From positions 1-19,790 of the forward strand of contig CAAAJI010000216.1 in assembly GCA_900642245.1 (NCBI GenBank): a stretch of 19,790 bases of DNA, in the 5' to 3' direction. The notes under the pieces are model-generated. The model worked only from the letters and a program-made list of their open reading frames with translations. It ran no database searches and was not told the origin of the DNA. Below, in pieces: positions 9,300 to 16,959 of the stretch. The DNA is from Fragilaria radians. Its lineage: Eukaryota; Bacillariophyta; Fragilariophyceae; Fragilariales; Fragilariaceae. The first letter of the stretch is position 1. Every line of letters begins with the position of its first letter. A program made the position numbers and the translations under genes.

Positions 9300-9602
9300 T
9301 ACTAGTTGTCTGACATAAAAGTGCTATGAGTGCTCTGACTGTCTAGCAGAATGAGTGTATCTCCAATCTTTTTCTGCTTTTATCCTTCATGTTATCCTCT
9401 GCTTGGTGAAATCATTTCCTTCATCATAGCCAAAATATTCTTCATCAATCATTTTGTCTCCCAATATATTGGACGCATAGTCAAGCTGTCCATTGTTTAA
9501 ACTGCTTTGTAGATGTAGCTCCTCCATACTAGCATTAATTAATTGTTGACCCTTTATCAGTACTTTTTCTGATGTCACTCCTTTCCTTTCCATCCTTGCC
9601 TT
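9300..9602 (-). pseudogene. Copia linker and aspartic protease remnant
   Basis: From 9593 to 9387 the frame encodes an acidic linker in register with the gag end. In another frame, at about 9360-9305, the minus strand reads DTLILLDSQSTHSTFMSD. This is the protease active-site region; diatom copia elements commonly have LD(N/S)QST there. It then hits two stops, and a one-base shift restores LVKNIRDSHRTLKMS, the lead into the next frame. The active-site aspartate is visible, but the coding context is broken on both sides. Confidence 0.7.
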
Positions 9603-9893
9603 CTATTTCTTCACACAGTTTGGATTGATACACTCAGAGAGAACAACATCTTCCTTGCCACATCCCCAGCATGTGATTCCAGTACTTTCCTTTGTATTAT
9701 CTTGCAAAAAGGAAGCACCATTGATATTTCCAACCGCAGTATAATTACCTTTTTCATAGCTGTTGTTCCAATTGTTGATTAGAGCAAATGCCTCCACTCT
9801 ATTATTTGGATACACATCACGACAACCTGTGACATAATCATTTTGAAGTTTTACCATCATTTGTCCATAACGTAGTTTATCTGCTTTAGCCAA
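9603..9893 (-). pseudogene. Copia gag, C-terminal part with altered zinc knuckle
   Basis: This frame continues gag after the frameshift. KADKLRYGQMMVKLQNDYVTG is followed by a nucleocapsid-like motif, CWGCGKEDVVLSEC. The spacing is that of a CCHC knuckle (CX2CX4HX4C), but the His position is Val. TAG at 9603-9605 ends the frame. The next frame (down to 9387) continues in register without any shift, so one stop codon alone separates gag from pol here. Confidence 0.75.
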
Positions 9894-10726
9894 AACATTT
9901 TAGCAAGAATTTTTTCTTTTCCACTTTCAATGGCATCTTGAATTTGAAAATCTGTGTAGGTGCTTCTCCAGTTCACACTATCATATACTCCATCTGAATA
10001 ATGAGCAAGTAGATCCTTGGTTACTTTTCTATGCACTCCAACAGATCCCCCATAATGTTCAATAATATCAATCAGATTATTGAATTTGTCACCAAATTGG
10101 GTGTTGGTCATATCCTTTGCCTGAAACATGTGATAAAGCTTATCCATAGCATCCACCAAACTCATTTCATACTCCTTTTCTCCATCAAACCGAAAAATAC
10201 GACCTTTGGTTGCTTTGAGGAGCATCAGTGGATCCTTATTCAAATGCATATCCTTAAAACCCAAGATACCCTTCAACTTAGCAATCATATATTCTGTGCA
10301 TTGACCCAGAACTACAGCATAGAACTTTTTACACTCACTTTCAAGCTTACTTTGATTCTTGACATACTGCACAATTTTTAGTTCATGTATCTTCATCTGA
10401 ATTACATCATCTCCTGTGTATAGCTCAGGTTTCTTGATGTTCACTTCAACCATATCATCAATCATTGTCATATTTTCTGAGCCCATATCATACTTGGTTT
10501 CTGCATAGATAGCCAGTTTCTTCATGTTAACTTCAAACACTCCTGCTTGCCTGTTATCCTCACAATCAAATATGCAGTCCTTCAAATCCTCACATTCACC
10601 AACAAACCTTGGTTTCCTATATGGGTTGATCCCACCCATATCCTTATACTTTCCGCCATTCCCGCGGTCCCTTCCTTCTCCTGGAAGTTTCTTTTCAATC
10701 ACCTTTGCGTCCGATGTCATTGACAT
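9857..10726 (-). pseudogene. Copia gag, N-terminal part
   Basis: The chosen start is the ATG at 10726 (MSMTSDAKVIEK). The frame is open 30 codons further upstream, but that part is low-complexity and looks like leader. The product is the capsid-forming polyprotein segment of the relic. It contains FVGECEDLKDCIFDCED near its start, then VVLGQCTEYMIAKLKGILGF in the middle, then IEHYGGSVGVH. All are typical gag stretches of diatom Ty1/copia elements. It runs into a stop at 9857. The continuation, KADKLRYGQMMVKLQNDY, is found in another frame from about 9893, so a single-base shift lies in the overlap of 9857-9893. Confidence 0.8.
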
Positions 10727-10772
10727 AATTGCCTTTACCTTTCTGTTGCTTTTACAATGTATACTTTTAATT

Positions 10773-10788
10773 ATGTTGAATGAAAATC
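10773..10788 (+). repeat. 16-bp direct repeat, copy at the 5' side of the copia relic
   Basis: This is the second copy of ATGTTGAATGAAAATC, about 47 bases upstream (minus-strand sense) of the gag ATG. The copy at 7851-7866 is exact; neighbouring bases differ. Confidence 0.5.
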
Positions 10789-10869
10789 TCAAACTAGAGC
10801 TAGAATAAGACTTCAAGTGTTTATTGATTAAAAATCACTAGATAATTAAAAGTATGAGATAATCACTGT

Positions 10870-10993
10870 TTGATTCTCATTCCCATTTTCATTCCTATTC
10901 TCATTCCTATTTTCATTCCCATTCCCCAGTGAGGGATGGAATGATGCGTCATTCCCATTCCCATTTCCATTCAGGGATGGAATGATGCATCAT
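10870..10993. repeat. TTCCCA/TTCCTA low-complexity run with a 21-bp direct repeat
   Basis: A pyrimidine-rich run of ATTCCCATT and ATTCCTATT units covers about 10875-10972. Within and beyond it, AGGGATGGAATGATGCGTCAT (10932-10952) recurs at 10973-10993 with one difference, a period of 41 bp. It lies between the copia relic and the block shared with module 4, so it may mark the old junction. Confidence 0.8.
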
Positions 10994-10998
10994 CCATT

Positions 10999-11345
10999 AA
11001 CGGTTGAGCACAGAGCTGGACGATGCGTCCAACATGTAATCAAAAGAAATATATTTGCTTCAGAATTAGGGAGTAAGGGAAACCTCAATTGAGACTTTTC
11101 TTGAAAAATATTCTGATATATTAATCCACCACAACGCGTAAAGCCACATATTAATCTTTTGAAGGAATGATCTAACTGATGCAGGTTGTCCTGCAGCAGA
11201 ATCAAATATCTGATGGTTGACTGATATTCGAAATTTATTCCACGTACTACAGCTGTGTTGCATGTGTTATGCGGATTGATAAATATCTTATAATTGAAGA
11301 TTGTATAAATAAGCATATTCTTTCCTGTTTAGCATTGTACTGCAA
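10999..11345. repeat. Duplicated block upstream of DUF6824 copy 3 (matches 16150-16650)
   Basis: By eye this aligns with the segment before copy 4. Shared landmarks include TTGCTTC(A/T)GAAT, CAATT(G/A)AGACTT, GAAGGAAT-AT, CTGATATTC--AATTTATTC, CATGTGTTA and TTTCCTG-TTTA-CATTGTAC. It has no coding signature of its own. It starts right after each retroelement relic and leads to the next DUF6824 gene, so it is part of the ancestral module. Confidence 0.6.
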
Positions 11346-11530
11346 GGGATTGGAATTGATATTGAACTTCCAATTATTGTGAAGAGTGACAATATTGGTG
11401 CGATGTTTATGGCGCAAAATTCCTTATCTGGTGTGACAACTCGTCATGTAGATACCAGTTATCACTACTATCCGTTAGAATGTGGAAGACGGAATAATCA
11501 AAATTGAATTTGTCAAGTGCATATAGAACG
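11325..11530 (+). pseudogene. Ty1/copia RNase H fragment (plus strand)
   Basis: In the frame from about 11340 the translation reads LQGIGIDIELPIIVKSDNIG, followed by AMFMAQNSLSGVTTRHVDTS. This is the conserved C-terminal part of copia RNase H, with the Asp-Asn pair of the active-site region and the (R/K)HVD motif. A stop occurs at 11505. A one-base shift lets the expected continuation GIIKIEFVK appear (about 11491-11517). The fragment is on the opposite strand to the nearby gag-integrase relic. Compared with module 4 it looks like an insert of about 200 bp, because the sequence on both sides (up to about 11345 and from about 11556) matches contiguous sequence near 16650-16665. Confidence 0.75.
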
Positions 11531-11555
11531 CTGAAACGACTTGGTTTGGTTTTGT

Positions 11556-11876
11556 TCCCTGCGTTTCCCCCCTCACTTCTTCTTTTCATCGCTGTTAGAA
11601 AGACGAATACGTGGAAGCTCTGATCAAGTATTCTAAGCAAAAATTGAAAAGTCTTTTAACGTCTTGTTGTCACATAATTAATTATTCGAGAGGATTGGAA
11701 CCTCAACTACTTTTCGTCATCGATAATCGCAACGTCTTGTGTTGAAGAACTGGATTTAGCTAACTACTTAAATAAATTTGACACGTTTCTTAATTAAGAA
11801 GTACAAACAACTTCTCACTCATCTCACATGACCAAATTTGGAAATGTCAGAAATTTACTCCAAACGTGGAGAGGCA
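11556..11876 (+). promoter_or_regulatory. Upstream region of DUF6824 copy 3
   Basis: There is no gene. It shares landmarks with the region upstream of copy 4: CACTTCTT then TTTCA(T/C)CG then AATACGTGG, and the 13-mer ACTTAAATAAATT. It probably carries the promoter and 5' UTR. No standard core-promoter motif can be assigned with confidence. Confidence 0.4.
11766..11778 (+). promoter_or_regulatory. Shared 13-mer ACTTAAATAAATT upstream of copy 3
   Basis: Exactly the same 13 bases occur at 16805-16817. The distance to the ATG is about 110 bp here and about 155 bp in module 4. It could be a TATA-like core element, or simply conserved flank of the duplication. Confidence 0.3.
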
Positions 11877-12851
11877 ATGAATAGTTGCCGAAGTCGCTCC
11901 TTCATCATGCCTGACGACGTAACTAGCATGGACATAATTTGCGGAACAAATGCCATAGCATTCAATCACCCAGGTAAGAGATGATGTGCAAAGCCTCTTC
12001 AATAAATACATAATCAAATCTCAGACGTCAACTCATGCGCTGAGACTTTACTCTCTCTTGAATTCTCAGGAAATAAGAGATTTCGATTTTTGATATCGTT
12101 TAACCTAGATAGGTATCGGAGAGCGAAGGGAAGAAAGCAAAAAAGTAAAGTCATAAACTCCATCGTCGACCAACTGATTTATGCCGGCTGCCGTTTCGTC
12201 AAAAAGGGGGAAATGTCAGGCCAATCTAAGGTAAATGGCAGTTTAATGAACGGCAAAAACTATGACACCGAGCGATGGGAAGTTATGAGTCCAAAAGAAG
12301 GAAGAGTTAAGGTTGCTTATGCCTTGAGAGATAAACGCCAAAGTCATGATCATGAAGCAGCTTTGGCTCGACTTGAGATTAGGTCGAAAGTACAGGATGA
12401 CGCGTCAGATATGATGAAGGACTCGCATTATATAGCCGCCAATGCAATGATTCTAACCGTAGAGCTCTCAGGAAAGGAAAGTGAGACACTCATCAAAGCC
12501 TTACTTTGTGATGCAATAGACAGTGTTGGAGTACCAGCAGATTCAGAATATGACATTGAGCATGAAGTTTGCCAGTCTTTGGATTCATCAGTCTCAGAAG
12601 TACATTTCAACCTAGAACACAAGTTTTTACCTTCCACTAAAGTGGCTGAAAGGTTTCCTACGGCATGGCCGCTCTCTGTTCCATTACCACAAAGTGCTGT
12701 TATGTCATGTGATAAGAGTCACAGTTCTGACGAAGCATCACAGCAATGGATGCCTAATCTTTTTTTACCTTCAAATGAACTTGTATTGGAAAACCTTCTT
12801 ATGAACAATTGGTATCAAATGTCAAATACATTGATGCTTGTGAAAAAGTAA
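11877..12851 (+). CDS. DUF6824-family protein, copy 3 (two exons, complete)
   Basis: Exon 1 is 11877-11973, the intron is 11974-12069 (96 nt, GTAAGAG...TCTCAG, phase 1) and exon 2 is 12070-12851, giving 292 residues. The domain order is as in copy 2: DIICGTNAIAFNHPG with NKRFRFLISFN, the basic RYRRAKGRKQKSK, AGCRFVKK and ERWEVMSPKEGRVKVAYALR. The second conserved block (SHYIAANAMIL, ETLIKALLCDAID) and SQQWMPN near the end are also present. Two changes set it apart from copy 2, its closest relative. An in-frame loss of 15 codons sits in the variable tail (after QSLDS). The old stop after MSNT reads TTG instead of TAG, which adds LMLVKK before TAA. The N-terminus also differs (MNSCRSRSF against MNRYESRLF). 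The frame is intact, so it is probably functional. Confidence 0.9.
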
Positions 12852-13489
12852 CTTATCAAACCTTAAATAAACAGATAAATTCAATATAATAATCATGGAG
12901 GTGAAGAGTAATATGAAAAACCATAACATAAAGCAATATGTTTAGTTTGCAACACATTGGAAGATGATATGAGACAAAATTTAGGTGTCACCAGAATTCT
13001 CAACTCTTACTGAAAATCAATCAGCAAAATATTGTGGAAATTAGAATTTCTATCTGTACTTCTTCTTGATGACATGAAAAGCTAATGTACACCTCCCTCT
13101 TATAAATGTATCTCTTAAGTGTTGGAAAAAGTAGCACCTGTGATCAATTGTTGAAACCCTCTCTGAAAATTGAAGAGCCAACTTAATTTTCCGGCAGTTT
13201 AGAGAACATGAAATTTCAGCGAGATCTACTTTTCTAATCTGAAAATAAAGCACTCTTTTGCTTGCTTAAGTTAAGTCTTAACAGAGTATCCCCTTTGTGT
13301 CTTCACGAATTCAATATTTCTTTATCTTGTATTGCTATATCAACCATAAATATGATGTGAATTTGAACTCCAAGGAAAAGACTTGAGAACAAAGCTTTCT
13401 AATAGCCACTAAACACAAAACAAACTCAACGTATAGTAATAGTGTAAATCTGCTATTGTGAAAAATCAAAGCTTTAGGGTCCTCACACT
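12852..13489. other. Spacer 3' of DUF6824 copy 3, homologous to 6604-7245
   Basis: There is no gene. It matches the spacer of module 2 up to a GAAAAATCAAAG-TTTAGGGTC stretch (about 13459 here, 7223 there). It then jumps straight into chitinase sequence, so the start of the chitinase and its promoter have been deleted from this copy. Confidence 0.6.
13042..13102 (+). repeat. 61-bp conserved non-coding block, copy in module 3
   Basis: This is the partner of 6823-6883, with one difference in 61 bases, in the same position and orientation relative to the upstream DUF6824 gene. Confidence 0.6.
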
Positions 13490-13920
13490 CTAACAACCTT
13501 AATCTCTGTTGGTGGTGGATTATTTAATAAATTTCCTGGCCAGACATTGACGCGATTTTTGGACACGGCAAAGACGGCCGCTCGACCCAAACGATTTGCA
13601 GCATCCTTTGGGAAATTTTGTCGTACTGTCGATATTGATTGGAAATATCCCGGAGATCCCGCAAGAGGGGGTAACCCTGCAATCGACAAGAGAAACTTCG
13701 TACTGCTCATTGAGGCAATCCGATCGGCCTTTGACAATGCCAATGAGGACTTCCAACTAACCATGGCAGTACCAATGGATCAATTTACCTTGGATCAGGG
13801 ATACGATTTGTCAAGACTCGCAAATAGCATGAATTTCTTCTATCTCATGACATATGATATTCACGGTGACTGAGATATCCCCAAGACAGCCGGAGCCAAC
13901 ACGGACATGCCATTTAATGC
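13490..13920 (+). pseudogene. GH18 chitinase fragment, copy 3 (catalytic Glu replaced)
   Basis: One frame runs from about 13490 to a stop at 13871. It reads TTLISVGGGLF (the segment missing from copy 1), GQTLTRF, DTAKTAAR and CRTVDIDWKYPGDPARGG, then LTMAVPMDQFTLDQGYDLSR and FFYLMTYDIHGD. The active-site motif has lost the YNFNG part, and its catalytic Glu is Lys (AAA at 13643-13645). The TGG that follows GD in copy 1 is TGA here. Beyond the stop, homology continues to ACATGCCATTT (about 13915) and then fades. N-terminal and C-terminal parts are missing, so no hydrolase activity is expected. Confidence 0.85.
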
Positions 13921-13924
13921 TATA

Positions 13925-13949
13925 TATCAAGAAGGATATCTTCTTGATA
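13925..13949. repeat. Perfect 10-bp inverted repeat with 5-base loop
   Basis: TATCAAGAAG (13925-13934) and CTTCTTGATA (13940-13949) are exact reverse complements around GATAT. It lies just where chitinase homology fades, between that relic and the Ty3/gypsy relic. It may mark a breakpoint or a small foldback insertion; no terminator role is implied. Confidence 0.75.
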
Positions 13950-14113
13950 CAAATCCAAGTATGCTGTAGGATTGCAACACATGGCACTTGGATCTTTATT
14001 CTACCGAAGGATGTTCAGATGGAAATAGGCAATTTGTAGGACCTAGACTTAGCCTAGAATATACCATTGCTATGGCAGCCTATGGCATAGTCCCCCCAAC
14101 ATCCAAAGGGACT

Positions 14114-14944
14114 TTAGAGGGAGCAAGAAAAGGGGTTAAACGGCAAATGTTGATAGTTTCTGCATAAGACCAGTGTTGAACGACCACCATGCCATTGAAT
14201 CACTTTTACAACCCTGTAAGGACCATCAGTAGGGAGTGCTAACTTAGGCAAAATGTTCCTATTGCGCTGAATGGGGACCAAGTCACCAACCGCATAGGTA
14301 TGGGCAATGCGGGATTGATTCTCTCTGGCATTGTCAACTTGAGTTTGATAGAGCTTGCGAGCTACAATAGTGGAACAATTTGCCGTGTAAGTAGCATCCA
14401 ACATTATTTTTTCCCTTCCAACCACAAGTTGACAGGGTGTGACTTGAAGGGTGGTATGAAAGGTACCACGAATGGCAAATGCTACTGCTGGAAGAAGGTC
14501 AACCCAGAGTGATTCAGAAAGATATTTTACGTTCAAGAATGGAGTTAGCCTGTAGGTTTTGAACTGTAGTTTTACTTGGTGCAATGCCATTGGAAGAGAG
14601 AAGATCTTGAAATTCTTGAGAAGTGAAGGCACTGCCTCAGATTGAGAGTATGAACCACTGTGATCAATATGTACCTCAAACCAAGGCATAGCAACTGGGA
14701 TGTGTGTTGGGAGTTTGCCAAACGTTTTTGTAGAGTGCTTAAACCTTCAATAAGTACCGCATTCATTGACATATTTCTCAATGGTCCATTTCAGAAATTG
14801 TTGAATGTTCTGATGAGTTTGTGTCCCTTCCGGGTCTTTTAGATTATCATGGTAGAATTTTATGATGCAGTGCTGGAGTCCAACTGGAATAACCATTCTC
14901 TCTGAATTGGCTTGAAAAAAATGGTTGAATGATGCATCACACAA
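14114..14944 (-). pseudogene. Gypsy integrase fragment
   Basis: The H2C2 zinc domain is at 14944-14757: FYHDNL, TQTHQNIQQFLKW, then VNECGTY, where the last Cys is Tyr. In the same frame, after a TGA, come RFKHSTKTFGKLP and WFEVHIDHSGSYS with the first catalytic Asp. The central core with the second Asp is deleted. The sequence resumes in another frame with TSQEFQDLLSSNGI and NLQANSILER, including the catalytic Glu (about 14615-14530). The C-terminal part (to 14114) has AVAFAIRGTFHTTLQ, TPCQLVVGRE, NARENQSRIAHTYAVGDLV and GPYRVVKV. It is clearly nonfunctional. Confidence 0.8.
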
Positions 14945-14949
14945 GAGTC

Positions 14950-15525
14950 ATACTTTTTTTGGGTTGTTGATCAAACTTGTAATTTCCTGTCTTCCAGATG
15001 ATATTTGGAAATAATGTCGAGGAAACTGGAAAATCATCCAAAGGGTCATATTGAGTTGCAGCAAATTGCTCGTCTTTGGGACATGATAATGAGTGGGGTA
15101 AGCAAGAAAGTGCATTAGCAACAAGATTGTTTGATCCTTGAATATATTGAATCTTGGGACCAAATTCTTCAATTATCAATCTCCAGCAAAGGACTCTGGC
15201 AGAGGTAAAGTTGGAGAATTACAAATTCTTATGATCTGTGTACATCCCATTGCTGTGTCACAGAAGTGTGTCTCAAAATTCACGTAGAATCAACAATGGA
15301 CAGAAGTTCTTGTTCAATTGTGGAGTAATTGAGCTGGTTTGCGGGAAAAAAAGCAAGGGGTTATTTTTCTTGAGAAATAACACCTCCAAGTTGAAATTGT
15401 GACGTATCTGTGTGAATATAGAATGGCTTAGTGTAGTCTAAAAAGCTAAAGTAACCTGACATGAAATTGCAGACTTTGTCTTTATGCAAGCTTCCTGACA
15501 TTCTGCAGTCCACTTAGAAGACTTC
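14950..15525 (-). pseudogene. Gypsy RT end and RNase H fragment
   Basis: The minus-strand pieces come in order but in different frames. SKWTAECQEACIKTKSAIS is the link from RT to RNase H. DYTKPFYIHTDTSQFQLGGV holds the first catalytic Asp, after a stop and a shift near 15435. LNYSTIEQELLSIVDST holds the catalytic Glu. MYTDHKNL is followed by LIIEEFGPKIQYIQGSNNLV and ANALSCLPHS (open 15179-14937). This is a textbook Ty3/gypsy RNase H order, so the call is firm although no stretch is intact. Confidence 0.8.
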
Positions 15526-15559
15526 TTTTGAGCTACATAATAGTTTTTCTGAATCTTTA

Positions 15560-15900
15560 GATGTTTTAAAGGAGGACTTTCCCCTCTTCTTATCAAGGTC
15601 ATCAAGTCTGGTGAAGTATCCTATGAGCTCTGCAATGGTTTCCAAGTTTAGGTCAGCATTTTTGTACTTGGTTTATCAGTGTACTTGCGCATTTTCTTCG
15701 ATTGCGTCAGGAATCTCAGAAGCTGAAAGAGGGGTCATGTTGCCAGGTAGAAAGGCGAGGGGGTTGTTCAGTACCTGCGACCTGTTGACGTACTGGTTTA
15801 CGGTGAGGCTTTCAGGTTTTCTGGTCTCTCGGATAAGTATTTTCAAAGCCTTGTCATCCACTTGTCCAGGCACATTAGATATTTTATCTAAACTCATCAG
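15560..15900 (-). pseudogene. Gypsy gag fragment
   Basis: The minus strand reads RKPESLTVNQYVNRSQVLNN and PLSASEIPDAIEE (open 15897-15676). After two stops, the same frame gives LETIAELIGYFTRLDDLDKK. The pattern (Y/F-V-x-R-x-x-x-L-N-N, an acidic EIxDxIE, then an EL..Y..RL..L end) is like the capsid part of Ty3/gypsy gag. No zinc knuckle is seen. Confidence 0.6.
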
Positions 15901-16149
15901 TACCTGGCAATTCCAAATTAAACAAAGAGTCCTGCCTTATTGACAGTAAATTGTGTTCTTATCTCTTTTTATGAGTAATTCACTTGACGTGGCTTTAAGC
16001 TCTCTCTGGAACAATGTCAATATTAAACTGAGCAAATAGCAATAGTTGTTACGCTTGACGAGAAATTCATCAAGTGCTTTGAAATCCAAACTAAGTAGCC
16101 CCCCTGATAATGACAAAGTTAGAGGTTATTTGACTACAATTTGCCCTCT

Positions 16150-16959
16150 GTTGAGCCGAGTCCATCCGATTTTTATAACCAAAGGGAATGTACTTGCTTC
16201 TGAATCAGGATGCTTGGGAAGTTGCAATTAAGACTTATCATGAAAGGATGTCCTGATGTATCGATACTCTACAACACCTAAAAGTCATATGTAATCTCTA
16301 GAAGGAATTATCTTGGTGATGCAAGTTTTCTGAAGCAGAAACAAAATTTCCTGGCTTTACTGATATTCCCAATTTATTCTTTGCTTTTAATACCTTACGG
16401 CTAGATATCATGTGTTACGTGGTTTGACAAATAGCTTACAAATAGAGGAAAGTGAAGAAATAGATAACTTTGTGTGTCGTTAAAGTCGCTTTTTCTGGGA
16501 TCAATTTTTGCACAAAAACACAATGATAGTAAATGTGGTAGACATGATTTTCCTCAAAGAATATGTTTTTCCACTACAATGCTACGTTTCTCTGATTTCT
16601 ATTGAGCATCAGCACTATATTTTCTTTCCTGGTTTACATTGTACATTCAACGTTGAGTGCCAGATTGCGCACCCACTTCTTTCGTTTCACCGTTGTCAGA
16701 AATACGTGGCAGTTCTGTCCAAAAATACTATGCACTGCTTGTGGACATGAAGAAATACTTCGAAAAGATTGTAACCTGTAATTCAGTGCTGGATTTTGCT
16801 TAGTACTTAAATAAATTCTTAATTATGACGTTTCCACCACGCCCTTTGGAGAACATTCAACTTCACCCCCATCTCGCATGACCCATGCCATATCCTATGT
16901 GGGGACATTAACCTTCGCTACTATCTCGTTCATACTCAATTTCTAGATTTGATTTCACC
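16150..16959 (+). promoter_or_regulatory. Upstream region of DUF6824 copy 4 (duplicated block)
   Basis: There is no gene; the open frame at 16508-16750 is not kept in module 3. The segment matches 10999-11345 and 11556-11876, without the RNase H insert. Its last 100 bases match the region before copy 2 (ATTAACCTT, TCGTTCAT, CTAGATTTGATTTCACC before the ATG). Promoter and 5' UTR of copy 4 must lie here. Confidence 0.5.
16805..16817 (+). promoter_or_regulatory. Shared 13-mer ACTTAAATAAATT upstream of copy 4
   Basis: This is an exact copy of 11766-11778, about 155 bp upstream of the ATG. The same caution applies: it may be a core element or just conserved flank. Confidence 0.3.

Larger units (their letters stand above)
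7780..10726 (-). mobile_element. Ty1/copia retrotransposon relic (gag, protease, integrase)
   Basis: Read on the minus strand, the order is gag, zinc knuckle, protease, pre-integrase region and integrase, and then the element ends. Reverse transcriptase and RNase H are missing from this copy. The order protease-integrase without an intervening RT places it in Ty1/copia rather than Ty3/gypsy, and wording such as GECEDLKDCIFDCED and YEMIGRPSYDDFM fits diatom copia elements. Coding is interrupted by a frameshift near 9890, a TAG at 9603, a break around 9302-9390, and in-frame stops at 8751, 8508 and 8112. No LTR pair is evident. The 3' end (low coordinates) abuts the chitinase copy 2 fragment. 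The element can no longer move by itself. Confidence 0.85.
14095..16140 (-). mobile_element. Ty3/gypsy retrotransposon relic (gag, RNase H, integrase)
   Basis: The minus strand reads gag (about 16140-15560), then directly the end of RT with RNase H (about 15525-14950), then integrase (about 14944-14114). RNase H preceding integrase defines the Ty3/gypsy order. The protease and nearly all of RT are gone, joining gag to the RT end near 15530-15560. Many stops and frameshifts are present. At 14090-14097 a run of C preceding AA (GGGGGG on the minus strand) lies just past the end of pol, where a polypurine tract would be. No LTR pair is evident. The upper boundary is uncertain, because clear gag similarity is seen only below about 15900. 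Confidence 0.8.

Noticed and set aside
8508..9605. Programmed stop-codon readthrough in the copia relic
   Set aside because: There are several stops of all three types plus frameshifts, and RT is missing, so decay is the simpler explanation.
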